A stretch of 64,000 nucleotides of DNA from Chondrilla cf. caribensis. Its lineage: Eukaryota > Porifera > Demospongiae > Chondrillida > Chondrillidae. Location of the stretch: the NCBI GenBank assembly GCA_964020155.1, contig OZ026548.1, positions 4,125,897 to 4,189,896 of the forward strand. Direction: 5' to 3'. Positions 40,803 to 56,007 of the stretch are shown piece by piece (position 1 is the first letter of the stretch; each line of letters starts with the position of its first letter). The translations under genes and the position numbers were made by a program. Under the pieces are notes generated by a model that worked only from the letters and a program-made list of their open reading frames with translations, had not been told where the DNA came from and made no database searches.

Positions 40803-41515
40803 GTATGTATGTACGTATGTCCAAAAACCTCCTTGTTGGGATGGTCATGGTTAATTGAAGGTACTGATGTACATGTTAAATGATATTTTCACCCCCGATA
40901 TAAATTCACTCCAATGCCTTTCAAACCTTTCACTCCCTGGACATGTTCCTATGCCAAACCCTAGTACACATCAAGTGTATGTCAATCTTGCCATGTTGTA
41001 TACTGTGCATACATGCACACGTACACTTGAGTCTAAATTTACAGTGTTCACTGTTTTCCACAGTGTCTCCAAACACAGCAGCCAGGGTGTGTACAATGCA
41101 GCTGAGATCAAGCGTCTGAATGTACGTACGTATGTCTGTGGATGTACATACATATGTATCAATATACGTACATGCACAGTACTGTATGTATGTAGCATGT
41201 AACAGGTAGTTTATGCAAGGTCTCATAATTTTTTGGCATCAATCATGATTGGATGTGTAGAATTTGAACCAAAGCTTCACTGTTGTGTATGTTGTTACAA
41301 TGTGTACATGTGTGTAAAATTTGTGACAGTAAAAATACTTGTAGTTATCAAATGAATAATATCTTGAAATCGCCAACAAAAATTTCTCTATGTACAGTTT
41401 GTACGAATGTACACACGAACATGTGTATATGCATGTACTATCCTACATAGTGTATGTTCGTACAGCTACATAGATGGATGAATCCACTATGCACAGTATG
41501 TATACGGTTCTCACT

Positions 41516-41870
41516 CATGCACTATGTACAGTATATGTATGGTTGTCTCTCATACACTATGTACAGTATACGTATGGCTGTCTCTCATGCACTATGTACA
41601 GTATACGTATGGTTGTCTCTCATGCACTATGTACAGTATATGGTTGTCTCTTATGCACTATGTGCAGTATATGTATGGTTGTCTCTCATGCACTATGTAC
41701 AGTATATGTATGGTTCTCTCTCATGCACCATGTACAGTATACGTATGTATGGTTGTCTCTCATGCACTATGTACAGTATATGTATGGTTCTCTCTCATGC
41801 ACCATGTACAGTATACGTATGTATGGTTGTCTCTCATGCACTATGTACAGTATACGTATGGTTGTCTCTA
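41516..41870 (+). repeat. 35-bp minisatellite, T2 array
   Basis: Same unit as at 30770-31225 but shorter (about ten copies), with variant units such as TATACGTATG and a truncated unit lacking TGTA. Confidence 0.88.
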
Positions 41871-42704
41871 ATGACCATGGCAATGGGCTGGTTATAGCCA
41901 TTTGTGATTGGATGTGGGAGCTCATACCTACGTATATACCACAGGATGATGCCAATAAGCCTGTTATCACCTCTATGGTCTGAAAGGTTTTGTTGTGATA
42001 TTTACACAATGCCTTGGCAATTGGATACAAATTAGTTATCACTCAATTACTCGAAGACCCACCCCAATCCCATCATTATTATTGTCACTTTGGATAGTGT
42101 TCTCACAACCTGATAACCTCTATATACGTATGTATGGATATTGTCCAGATCTTTAACTGTGTTCGTTTGTTTGTTTGTGTGTTCAATAAGTACTACACCG
42201 CTGAACATTATCATATGCTCAATGATTGTGAACAGAGTAATTGGGGGGGTGTCCTCTGTGGATGTGAATGAAAAGGCCTCCAATTGTTCTTGTGGAGTTA
42301 TCCTTCACTTCCCATTTTCAACTACTACTTCCTTTGTTTTACAGTTGTGGGTGCCAGCAAAATATTCTATTTACATGATACAGCAAAGATTTTGACAATT
42401 GTGGCTACAAGGGTGCCACGTTGGCTTACTTGAGAATCCCATTTCAGTTACAAAGGGCTTGTCAGAGAATGCAAATCATGGAAAAATCTACATAAACATT
42501 CCAATGTGCAGATTTTGTACTTTTTCATCACATACAGTGCGTACATACATAATAGTCGTCACCCATGTCTGTTATGAAGCTGTTGGTAAACAAAACATTA
42601 CCACCATCAGTTCATATTCCAGCTACTTCTTACTGGGTTATACCTGTCTGTAGGGGGAAATCCAGCTATTTTGTTATTGTAACTGTATACTGTACACACA
42701 CACA

Positions 42705-42754
<50 letters not shown>

Positions 42755-43250
42755 CACACGTACACACACACACACATGCACACACACACACACACGTACA
42801 CATGCACACACGCGTACACTCACGCACACACACACAAACACACACACACACACGCACGCACACACACACACACACATACACACACACACACATGCACACA
42901 CACACACACACGTACACATGCACACACGCGTACACTCACGCACACACACACGCACGCACACACACACACACTATTATCCAGTCTGAAGATACAGCCTTTT
43001 CTACTGTTTACAATAATGTTTTCCATTACATAGTGTGAATACCAGCTGGAACATGCTAAGTTGGAGAGGTCCTCATTACAGCTGGCCAATGCTGAGGTGA
43101 ATGTCAAAATTTGACTATTAATTACTTACGCATGTACTGTACATAAATGCATGTAATTTATGTAAGTACATCCATGCATATGTACATGTGTACGTACATA
43201 AGTACGTATATATGTCTCCAACGGCCAATTTATGTAACTTCAAGTATATA

Positions 43251-43425
43251 CAGTTTAACCTCACTATTACAAACCTCTGAATTGCAGAAAAATCTATAAT
43301 AAGGACACCATTCTGTGTCCCAGTGTAGTACTGTAGTGTAGTAAATGACCTCTGAATTGAGGACACCTCTGTATTAAGGACTAAAATCGAGGTTCCAAAG
43401 TATCCATAATAGAGAGGTTCCACTG
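43251..43425. mobile_element. MITE family B, T2-specific insertion
   Basis: 175 bp, ends CAGTTTAACCTC / GAGGTTCCACTG, flanked by TA. The same site in T3 (about 56284) reads AAGTATATACGTAATCAC without the element, so the empty site is visible; T1 also lacks it. Target TA suggests a Tc1/mariner-type transposase acting in trans. Confidence 0.88.
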
Positions 43426-44442
43426 TACGTAATCACTTGCTGTACTCATGTACTCACATATACTTACGTACATATGTATGTATGTACAATATATCCACTT
43501 TAGGCAAAGTTGTCAAGAGTAGAGGCTCAAGAGAGGTCACTACAAGCAATCCTTAAAGAAAAGGTTTGTTACACATGCATGCATATGTACACTATGTACG
43601 TATGTGCTCTACCTTGTTAAAAAGTGCATTCTATGTGGTCCTTTGGTTGCCTATACCAAGAGTAAGTATGTACAGTACAGATCTCTGCATACTAAGCAGG
43701 TTGGACAGTACAGTGTGTTGTGGATACACAGTGCTGAGTGCAGTATTCCAAAGTACTGTAAGCTGACACTAACAAGCAGTGACAGTCCATGTATACGTAT
43801 GTGTAATGTGTTATGTATGAACCCTATAAGGTATCATCACAATTACACGCATATGTGTATTGTATGTACTCACACCCCAGTGTGCACAAATGGTTTACCA
43901 TTCTTCCTGTAGGACGGAGAATTGAATGCATTGTCGCAGAAACTGGAGGAAGTGCAAACTTTGCTGGATGTCAGAGTCAAGGTATTCCCTCCTGGTACTC
44001 CATTACCAGCAAACAACCTTTTAATGCCTGGTGTGCTCACACACATTGTATACCGTACTACCTCACATATATACATGTGTATGTGAGCACACTTTACAGT
44101 GGAGCCTGTCTATTAGGGACACTTTTGGACCTTGATTTCTGTCCATATTACAGAGGTTTGCTCAAACCAGAGGTACATTTACATATGCTCCAGCACCACA
44201 CTGGGACAAAGAATAGTGTCCTTGTGATAAAGATAACCTCAATCTTGAGGTTTGTGTGGGTCCACTCTATATTTATTGTATAGCCAGTGAACCCAAGGGA
44301 CAGTTGAGGTATTTTGATGTACTGTGCTTGGTTTGGGTTTGTGTGGTTACTGCATAGTGTGAATTGCCTCAAGATCCAAATATCAATCCAAGAGTACCAC
44401 AGCAACAAGGAAGTGTACGTGATGATAGTATGAACACAAATA

Positions 44443-44617
44443 CAGTGGAACTTCTCTATTACAAACCTCTGAATTGCAGAAACCTCTATAATAAGGACAC
44501 CATTCTGTGTCCCCGTGTAGTACAGTAGTGTAGTAAATGACCTCTGAATTAAGGACACCTCTGTAATAAGGACTAAAATCGAGGTTTCAAAGTGTCCATA
44601 ATAGAGAGGTTCCACTG
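44443..44617. mobile_element. MITE family B, T2 copy of the intron-9 element
   Basis: 175 bp with TA flanks, in the position matching 33637-33811. It was carried along by the tandem duplication. Confidence 0.85.
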
Positions 44618-44836
44618 TAGTAGTACATCTCACTCCGGTCCACTCATACAACTTACTACATGTGTGTATTTGTCTTATTATACAGTGGACTTGAATCATA
44701 TGTTTGAGTGTGTGATACCAAATACTGATATTGTAATAATTCAGGAGATTAAATGTGATGAGGCCAAACTCAAAGAACAGGTCACAATGTTGACATTGGA
44801 GAAAGAGAAAGAGAAACACAGCAGTCAATGCTTGCA

Positions 44837-44908
<72 letters not shown>

Positions 44909-45774
44909 GTGTGTGTGTGTGTGTGTCTGCATGCATGTTGTGTGTGTGTGTGTGTGAGTGTGTGTAAAGCGCATACATGAATTTAATAGATATTTGTTTG
45001 TACGTACATACGGATGGTACATTCATACATGTATGTGTAATTATTGTCCAAACGTGTATACGTATATAGACTTCACTATTGTGTTTGGAACTTCACCTTG
45101 TCAACAAATTGTATGTGCATATGTGTACAAACATATGTACAGTACATGTACGTACACATAGATGTGTGTGTGTCTGCGTGCATGTTGTGTGTGTGTGTGT
45201 GTGTGAGTGTGTGTAAAGCGCATACATGAATTTAATAGATATTTGTTTGTACGTACATACGGATGGTACATTCATACATGTATGTGTAATTATTGTCCAA
45301 ACGTGTATACGTATATAGACTTCACTATTGTGTATGGAACTTCACCTTGTCAACAAATTGTATGTACAGTACATGTACGTACACATAGATTTAGGCATAC
45401 ATATGTTACATGTATTGTACATACGTATGTTCACTTATGAAGGTGGAATGGAATCTCTTGTTAATATCCACCAAATATGTGTACTGTTTCTCTCCAACAG
45501 GAGAATTACTGGAATGTAAGCATCAAAATGAGCAGATGTCTGTTGAGCTATCCAGAACTAGAGATGAACTGGAAGTCCTGAAGAAACACCTACAAGTTGC
45601 CTGTATGTTACATGCATAAGTATGTATGTGTGTCAACTGATGACATGCTTCAGTGTGTGTTACTGTGTGTATGTAAAAGCATGTAAAGTACGTATGTGTG
45701 TGCATACATATGACAACAACTGTATGTGTATCAGATCTGAATATACATACATACATACATACATACATATTGTA

Positions 45775-45948
45775 CAGTGAATATTTGTTAATCCGCCACG
45801 ATTCGTTTTCAAAGAATATGGTGGATTAACGAGTTTGGCGGATTAACTGGATATTCAATGGTACTTGTACATTATATTGGTACTGGGAATTGTGGCGGAT
45901 TAACAGATTTGGCAGATAAAGCGGTGGCAGATTAACGAGAATTCACTG
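45775..45948. mobile_element. MITE family A, T2 copy
   Basis: 174 bp with TA flanks, orthologous in position to 34740-34913, with a few substitutions. Confidence 0.87.
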
Positions 45949-47887
45949 TAGATGCATTCATGTACATACGTATGTTTACATAATATAGTCTATGTGCCTC
46001 TGTCCAAGGTACTTTTCAGTAATGGCCTCTTTTGTGAATTAGATGACAGCGAAAAGCGAAAGGAGCAACTGTTAATGCTCCAGAGATCAAAACTGGAGAG
46101 ATTAGACACTGAGTTGGTCAGCATGAGGAAGGTGCAGATGAACTCCCCACTATGTGTGTTACGTGAGCCTTGGCTATGTGCGACTGACTGCTTTACCTCT
46201 CCACAATAGCATTGGTTGGTTATGTGTGCCTAAAAGTTTGAAAAAACTGTTCTTTTGCACATCAGACCTACTTCCCTATGTATACTGTGTGCATTGTTAC
46301 ATAGCCACCCTCAGCTCAGTGTGTTCTAGTAAATACTGTGCTAGTACAGTAGTATTTTTCTAAGCTACTGGTTGTTGATGGAGACTAACATGGTCACATC
46401 CAACAATTGCTACACTGTTTACGAAGCCAATTAATAGGGTCTTACATTGACCTTTTAATGAGAGAGTACTGTAAGTTTAGATATTTGAACATATTTATTT
46501 ATTGTGTTTTGATTATTTTATATTGGGTTCCATTGTTAATGTAGGTTTATAGTCAACAACAACAGGAACTACCCACTCCAAACAAACAATTGGGTGTGTC
46601 AAGTAGAAGGTAAACACTTCATGTTTGTCACAATACTGCCTTCTCACTGACAGTCTCTGTCCTGTGTGTACAGGAACCTGTCAATGCCCACCAGGGTGCA
46701 AAGGAAGTCGATAACATCCAACAGAACTACCAAACACTGAACTATGTATGTCACCATGTTACCTGTCATGTACACTGCCTTACATGTCATGTCACATACA
46801 TTTGTACATGTACTGTTGCTTTTGTACATTGTAACTCGCACAGTTCCAGTACACTAATGTTATAGTACATATTATGTATCTACGTATCGATGTTGGGTTT
46901 GGTTGCAAACATTCACTCCACCACTGGCCCTGAGGGATTTATTGCAGAGTGGTGTGTCTGGCATATTATGCAGTAAATGCATAGAGTATAATTCCTTTAT
47001 AATGTGGTTACAGAATTTGATTAAATTTATCCTGGGATGTATGTATATTTATATAGACATTCAATCTGAATGCTATCTACAGTAATGGTACACTCCTAGT
47101 ACAATGCACAATATAATTTGATTATAAATGATTATAAATATTATAAATTCCAATTACAGGTACCAATATTCATGTACGCACATGTATACATATAGACAAT
47201 AATCAAGCGGAGTAAGCACACATACTTACATACATTCATATGTGTATATTCGGTATGTAGAGATTCGTATACCATGCATTTTCATGACATTAGAATACAT
47301 ACATTAGTCTGGTTGTATGCAGGTGATTTGAGATGACTAACTGGTCTTTTATTGTGCAGTACACCCCATTCTCTGTGTGCAATGAGTAAGAGGAAGTTAA
47401 TATTTGAAATTTCACTCTGTATTTATGAGACTGAGAGTAAACCTCAGTCTTGCAAATCGAGATACTATAATACATTTATTCACAGATATTACACCATGGT
47501 ACAATACATTAAGAAATTGAAAACACACCTGTGTATACACTGCATGTTGGAAAATGTATTATGTTCATCCTTAGATATCATCCATAGGCAATATTCTGCG
47601 AAACTGTAATGTATGGGAGATATAGGGCCGCCATTTCGTTTCCGCGACATCCCTACATATATAGAGTGTGGTATTGCACTCTATGATACTGCATAGACAT
47701 ACATATACGTATAACTGTCTTTTTTCATGTGTACCATGAACTATATATGTCTGAAATTTGCACATAACTACATGTGCAGTGATTATGTATTTTTGTGTTC
47801 TCCACAAAAATGTACAATGTCATATGACTCAGGTTATGTGTACACTAATCAATTGTGTACACTATTAATTTTCTATCCATCATGAAA

Positions 47888-49029
47888 ATTACTGGAATTT
47901 AAGCATCAAAACGAGCAGATGTCTGTTGAGCTATCCAGAACTAGAGATGAACTGGAAGTCCTGAAGAAACACCTACAATTTGCCTGTATGTTACATGCAT
48001 AAGTATGTATGTGTGTCACACAATCTGATAACATGCTATACCTTGTGTCCTGTGTTATACTGTGTATTACGTAAAGCATGCACAGTTTGTGTGTACATAC
48101 ATATGACTGTAACAGTATGTGTATCAGTTCTAAACATACTTACATACCTACAAATTGTAATAGCATACATGTACATCCCTATGTATGTAATCTGAAGAGT
48201 ACATAATAGGTACATATGGATCTCTGTCCAAGGTACTTTTCAGTAATGGCCTCTCTTGTGAATTAGATGACAGAGAAAGCGAAGGGAACCACTGTTAATG
48301 CTCCAGAGATCGAAACTGGAGAGATTAGACATGACTGCTTTACCTCTCCACAATAGCATTGGTTGGTTATGTGTGCCTAAAAGTTGAAAAAAAACCTGTT
48401 CTTTTGCACATCAGGCCTACTTCCCTATACTGTGTGCATTGTTACATAGCCACCCTCAGCTCAGTGTGTTCTGGTAAATACTGTGCTGGTACAATAGTAT
48501 TTTTCTAAGCTACTGGTTGTTGATGGAGACTAAGATGGTTGCCTTCTCACTGACAGTCTCTGTCCTGTGTGTGTTATATGTGTACATATGTACCTTATGA
48601 ACCATATGAACATAAATACTGTGCTGGTACAAAAATCTAAGCTACTGGTTGTTGATGGAGACTAACATGGTCACATCCAACAATTACTACACTGCTTACG
48701 AAGGCCAATTAGTGGGGTCTTACATTGACCTTTTAATGAGAGAGTACTGTAAGTTTAGATATTTGATCATGTATTTTTAATGTGTTTTGACTATTTTATA
48801 TTGGGTTCCTATGTTAATGTAGGTTTATAATATAGAGTCAACAACAACAGGAAATGTCCACTCCAAACAAACAATTGCATGGGTGTTTCAAGTGAAATGT
48901 AAACACTTCATGTTTGTCACAATACTGCCTTCTCACTGACAGTCTCTGTCCTGTGTGTACAGGAACCTGTCAACGCCCACCAGGGTGCAAAGAAAGTCGA
49001 TAACATCCAACAGAACTACCAAACACTGA
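47888..49029 (+). pseudogene. Nested extra copy of CCDC62 exons 11-14 (T2)
   Basis: A second, more decayed set: exon 11 at about 47888-47990 has lost its acceptor AG (CATCATGAAAATT), exon 12 at about 48267 has a frameshift and an internal deletion, and exons 13-14 remain recognisable up to the TGA at 49029. T1 lacks this segment. Confidence 0.75.
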
Positions 49030-49522
49030 ACTATGTATGTCACCATGTTACATGTCATGTACACTACCTTACATGTCATGTCACATACATTTGTACATGT
49101 ACTGTTGCTTTTGTACATTGTAACTTGCACAGTTCCAGTACACTAATGTTATAGTACAGCTGTATCTACACATCGATGTTGGGTTTGGTTATGAACATTC
49201 ACTCCACCGCTGTCCCTCAGGAATTTACTGTAGAGTGATGTGTCTGGCATATTATACAGTACACACATAGAGTATAATATCATTATAATGTGGTTACAGA
49301 ATCTGATTATAATTATGATGGTATATATTAATTCGACATTCAGTCTGAATGGTAACTCAAAGCAAATATACGGGTTGACATTGGTGCATTATACTTAGGG
49401 AATTGTTATAGTAATGAGTTTATGGAAAGTGAATATGCATCCATACAATTACACTCCTAGTACAATGCACGATATAATTTGATTATAACTAATAACAAAG
49501 TACATATACATGTATATAATAT

Positions 49523-49563
<41 letters not shown>

Positions 49564-49854
49564 TAATCGAACGGAGTATATAAGCACACACACCTACATA
49601 CATTCATAATATGTGTACAGTATATATGCATGTTGATGCAGTGCATGATTCTAGTGCTGGTGAATCAGTTATATTCTATATTTAATTTATTAAACATAAT
49701 ATATAATATAATATTGCTATAATACGTATTTAATATTTGTATGGCATGCAATGTCATATTATTATTGCACATACGGTGCTCAAATATTAAATATCACAAA
49801 TCGATAATACGAAACAATCAGAGAAGGTAACAGTTACAGTAACTTAAACAATAT

Positions 49855-51345
49855 ATGAAGTCCAATAAGTTTCACATCTTCCATGTCCTCTCATTCAAAC
49901 TTGCACCTCTCTCTGCCACACTTCACGTGTGCCCAGGGCATCCGGCGAGGACGGGGAGGTGCCTCATGCCCCACGGCCAAGGAGAACATGCCACTTGCCA
50001 CCATGCCTCAGCTGCTGATGTCATCCCGCGTGTAGTCAACATCAAGCCATCATCCAATGGTAGGGTGGTGGACTGGCTTCTCGGGAGGTCCAGATTTCAG
50101 AGCCGTGATCTTTTACGTCTGGCACACCGAGTATCACGGGCGCCAGTCACCGATGTGGTCCTTTGTGACTTGATAGCTTCATGGGCCCGGAGATCCAAGA
50201 ATCACGGATTTACCACCAATCCACGGACCAGAAGACAGATGAACTGACTTCACATCGGTAATCATCAGAGTCAGGCCGGCAGGACACACATCAAACAGCG
50301 CAGCAGCTTCCTCAACACGATGACAAAGAGACTCCCCGGTAGGGCCCAAAGCCTAAACTAATGTAGCATGTCTGGACCCTACTATAGCCGCATGCGCATA
50401 GTGTGTGCATAGGAGGGTGTGTGCGAGGCGCAGTGTGTGCATAGTAAAGTGTATGCAGCGTAAAGGTAGAATGGCACGGCCTAACTTACGTGCGTGCGCC
50501 CGAAGGCAATAATAAAGGAAAAAGGGTGGTGAGCAGAGAGCCGTGTGGTTCCGACAACATAGCCTTCGTAGGAATCTACTTACAGGACCCCTAGGGGAGA
50601 CTAGCCGACCATGATCCCAGGCACCGCCCGCCTCCGAAGAGGACGGACGCCCAAACCTCGTCCGAGAACACTCGAGAGACCCGACGGCTTACAGGAGACC
50701 GGGACGTGTGAACTCCATGCGTGATCAAACAGCGAACCGAAGAAGGAGAGGGTAGAACAGCTAACCACGCTTGCGCTCGGGGCACCCCCTCCAATTCGAA
50801 TCCTCCAGCATCTGCAGCTTCCCCAGCACGGATCTACTCACAAAGAAATGCAGGCAAAAGGAGCTTTTAAAGAAAATCTTACCGCCGTTTTTCAAATAAT
50901 GAAAACTGATTGGTTGACTGCATTGGTTGTTTATTGTTTTATTTCTCCAAATTTGGTAAAGCGTGGGCGTTATTTATTGTTTCATCCCGCCAAATATAGC
51001 ACTGGTCTTTTGGTCTACTGTAAATTAGAGGAATATCCCCATTTAATCTATTTGTACCTCCAAACAGTGTTCATGAATGTCTAGTGGATAGCTCAAGTTT
51101 GGGTCCGGTATAATTTACGGACGATATGGCCATGACGGACCGGACCGGACCGGACCGGACCGTCCGGTGTCCGATAATACAGTGGTATAATTTACGGACC
51201 ACGTGTAATATTTATGGAGACTACAGAAGGTGGACTCCAAGGAGGGCCTGGAAGACCAGTTCGTTGACAGACGACGGAGGCTACAACGGACGTCATATCG
51301 TGGCCGTTATTCCATTCTCTTGGCGGGAGCAATCTAGTCCTTCAA
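49855..51345. other. GC-rich block of unknown nature (T2)
   Basis: Copy of 36927-38420 with only a handful of substitutions and one extra GGACC unit. Its conservation is no better than that of surrounding intergenic DNA in the same unit, so it gives no evidence of selection. Confidence 0.45.
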
Positions 51346-51540
51346 GTAAAATGGTAAGTATGTGTACCCTTCTCTGGTGCTGTGCCTATAAATAGAGTGG
51401 TGTAGATATATAGCTAACAGTGTTGTTTCATTGTTACATTGTTAGTGGGAATTAAAATGTACGTATTTGATTAAATAAATTTAAAAGAAAAGAACATTGT
51501 GTAAGTGAATAACTAGTATGAAATAAAATAAATTAACATG

Positions 51541-51682
51541 TTATTTACAAGACATGCAAGACCATTCAGTGTCCTCTGACTCCATGAAGTACTTGGGGGG
51601 CACCTTGCAGCACTCTCTGTGGTACCATTCCATGCACTTGTTGCAATCTCTCGTACCAGTCTGAGCTTGTGTGTTGGCATAC
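51541..51682 (-). CDS. PHD-finger-like last exon (T2)
   Basis: Second copy of the exon at 38604-38745, same length (142 nt) and an intact frame, so no disabling change has yet occurred in either copy. Confidence 0.55.
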
Positions 51683-52848
51683 CTGTTTTTAAAGGGGGAG
51701 AATGAAAGTTAATAGCAGTATAGGCGTAGGAGGCGGGGGGAACTTACCCACCCCCGAACTGGCTGTAAACACAACTGGGCAAAAATTTGACTATGCAGAT
51801 GATAACTAGACCAAATAGGCGATTATACCTACTACTCGCTATAATGAATGATTAAATACGTACGTCCAAGCACTACATTAGATCTTTGACTGACCTAGTG
51901 ATGTAGTAGCTGTGGAGCCCAGGGGCCAAACACTCTCAGTCTGTTCTCGCTTGCAGACTCCACTGTCCTTATGTCTGTCCGGATGTTCAACATGGTTGAT
52001 TCCTCATCTTCACACTTATGCCTACACACAAGAGGGGTGGAAAGTTCTTTAATGGTTGGCGAGTGAATTAGTATGTACATTGCAAGGTAGTTCAATGAAC
52101 ATAGTATAACACAGTAATACATGCGTACGTATGATCCCCAGACAAGTAAGTACACATGCATACATTATATAAAAATGTAGAACTAGCATACATAGGTATA
52201 CACATAATATGAATTCATGTACAAACAAAAGTACGTACAGGGGTTCAAATACTGTGTGACAGTACATCTGTACATAATATGCATATATATCTAACCCTGC
52301 ACTTCCCTTGTACTCCCTAGTTATGTACAGTATAATATTGTTATGTGCCTATGTACAGTATATACACACATGTATGTACATAAGTACCTCTGCCTTCTGA
52401 ATATCTACTATTTCCCTCTTAACCAATACACCACTCTCTCAGTACCTCACAATACACTACTCTCATGTACCTCACAATACACTACTCTCATGTACCTCAC
52501 AATACACCACTCTCATGTACCTCACAATACACCACTCTCCCTATTTTTTGTTTTCCCTCGACCAGAAAGCTTACCTTCCTCTAACTCCCCCCATGGCGTT
52601 CACAGACACCATCTCCGAAGACTCACCCCCCCTTCTCCTCGAATACTCAAAGAAGAAATATTTACCTTGATGGGATTTCCTTTCTTTGCATTCTTAGGTA
52701 GTGAAGTTATTGACGAGTTTACACGCTTCCTAACGATGTCGTTATCTTCGCTCTCCGTGGCTTTCAATGAACCTTTCTAGCTGATGGACTGGAGGTGCTC
52801 CACGAAGAACCGCCCTTGAAATTTAATGCTAGTCTTCTACTTTTGGAG

Positions 52849-53742
<894 letters not shown>

Positions 53743-54447
53743 GTATGTATGTCCAAAAACCTCCTTGTTGGGATGGTCATGGTTAATTGAAGATACTGAT
53801 GTACATGTTAAATGATATTTTCACCCCCGATATAAATTCACTCCAATGCCTTTCAAACCTGTCACTCCCTGGACATGTTCCTATGCCAAACCCTAGTACA
53901 CATCAAGTGTATGTCAATCTTGCCATGTTGTATACTGTGCATACATGCACACGTACACTTGAGTCTAAATTTACAGTGTTCACTGTTTTCCACAGTGTCT
54001 CCAAACACAGCAGCCAGGGTGTGTACAATGCAGCTGAGATCAATCGTCTGAATGTACGTACGTATGTCTGTGGATGTACATACATATGTATCAATATACG
54101 TACATGCACAGTACTGTATGTATGTAGCATGTAACAGGTAGTTTATGCAAGGTCTCATAATTTTTTGGCATCAATCATGATTGGATGTGTAGAATTTGAA
54201 CCAAAGCTTCACTGTTGTGTATGTTGTTACAATGTGTACGTGTGTGTAAAATTTGTGACAGTAAAAATACTTGTAGTTTTCAAATGAATAATATCTTGAA
54301 ATCGCCAACAAAAATTTCTTCATGTACAGTTTGTACGAATGTACACATGAACATGTGTATATGCATGTACTATCCTACATAGTGTATGTTCGTACAGCTA
54401 CGTAGATGGATGAATCCACTATGCACAGTATGTATACGGTTCTCACT

Positions 54448-55110
54448 CATGCACTATGTACAGTATATGTATGGTTGTCTCTCATGCACTATGTACAGTA
54501 TATGTATGGTTGTCTCTCATGCACTATGTACAGTATATGTATGGTTGTCTCTCATGCACTATGTACAGTATATGTATGGTTGTCTCTCATGCACTATGTA
54601 CAGTATACGTATGTATGGTTGTCTCTCATGCACTATGTACAGTATATGTATGGTTGTCTCTCATACACTATGTACAGTATACGTATGGTTGTCTCTCATG
54701 CACTATGTACAGTATACGTATGGTTGTCTCTCATGCACTATGTACAGTATATGGTTGTCTCTTATGCACTATGTGCAGTATATGTATGGTTTTCTCTCAT
54801 GCACTATGTACAGTATAGGTATGGTTGTCTCTCATGCACTATGTACAGTATACGTATGGTTGTCTCTCATGCACTATGTACAGTATACGTATGGTTGTCT
54901 CTCATGCACTATGTACAGTATATGGTTGTCTCTTATGCACTATGTGCAGTATATGTATGGTTTTCTCTCATGCACTATGTACAGTATATGTATGGTTGTC
55001 TCTCATGCACTATGTACAGTATATGTATGGTTGTCTCTCATGCACTATGTACAGTATATGTATGGTTGTCTCTCATGCACTATGTACAGTATACGTATGG
55101 TTGTCTCTAA
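54448..55110 (+). repeat. 35-bp minisatellite, T3 array
   Basis: Largest of the three arrays, about nineteen copies. A run of variant units around 54665-54800 is repeated around 54840-54990, showing that part of the array was itself duplicated. Confidence 0.88.
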
Positions 55111-55681
55111 TGACCATGGCAATGGGCTGGTTATAGCCATTTGTGATTGGATGTGGGAGCTCATACCTACGTATATACCACAGTATGATGCCAATAAACC
55201 TGTTATCACCTCTATGGTCTGAAAGGTTTTGTTGTGATATTTACACAATGCCTTGGCAATTGGATACAAATTAGTTATCACTCAATTACTCGAAGGCCCA
55301 CCCCAATCCCATCATTATTATTGTCACTTTGGATAGTGTTCTCACAACCTGATAACCTCTATATATGTATGGATATTGTCCAGATCTTTAACTGCGTTCG
55401 TTTGTTTGTTTGTGCGTTCAATAAGTACTACACCACTGAACATTATCATATGCTCAATGATTGTGAACAGAGTAATTGGGGAGTGTCCTCTATGGATGTG
55501 GATGAAAAGGCCTCCAATTGTTCCTGTGGAGTTATCCTTCACATCCCATTTTCAACTACTACTTCCTTTGTTTCACAGTTGTGGGTACCAGCAAAATATT
55601 CTATTTACATGATACAGCAAAGATTTTGACAATTGTGGCTACAAGGGTGCCACGTTGACTTACTTGAGAATCCCATTTCAG

Positions 55682-55916
55682 TTACAAAGGGCTTGTCAGA
55701 GAATGCAAATCATGGAAAAATCTACATAAACATTCCAATGTGCAGATTTTGTACTTTTTCATCACATACATAATAGTCGTCACCCATGTCTGTTATGAAA
55801 CTGTTGGTAAACCAAACATTACCACCATCAGTTCACATTCCAGCTACTTCATACTGGGTCATACATACCTGTCTGTAGGTGGAAATCCAGCTATTTTGAT
55901 ATTGTAACTGTATACT

Positions 55917-56007
<91 letters not shown>

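Larger units (their letters stand above)
42448..46740 (+). pseudogene. CCDC62 exons 6-14, T2 copy
   Basis: Exons at 42448-42505, 43034-43096, 43504-43563, 43913-43981, 44745-44838, 45501-45602, 46043-46131, 46545-46609 and 46674-46740. All splice borders are kept and exons 7-14 remain in frame. Exon 6 has one extra A (GGAAAAATC against GGAAAATC in T1), making it 58 nt and shifting the frame. Exons 1-5 and the promoter are missing; RDH exons lie upstream instead. Confidence 0.85.
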
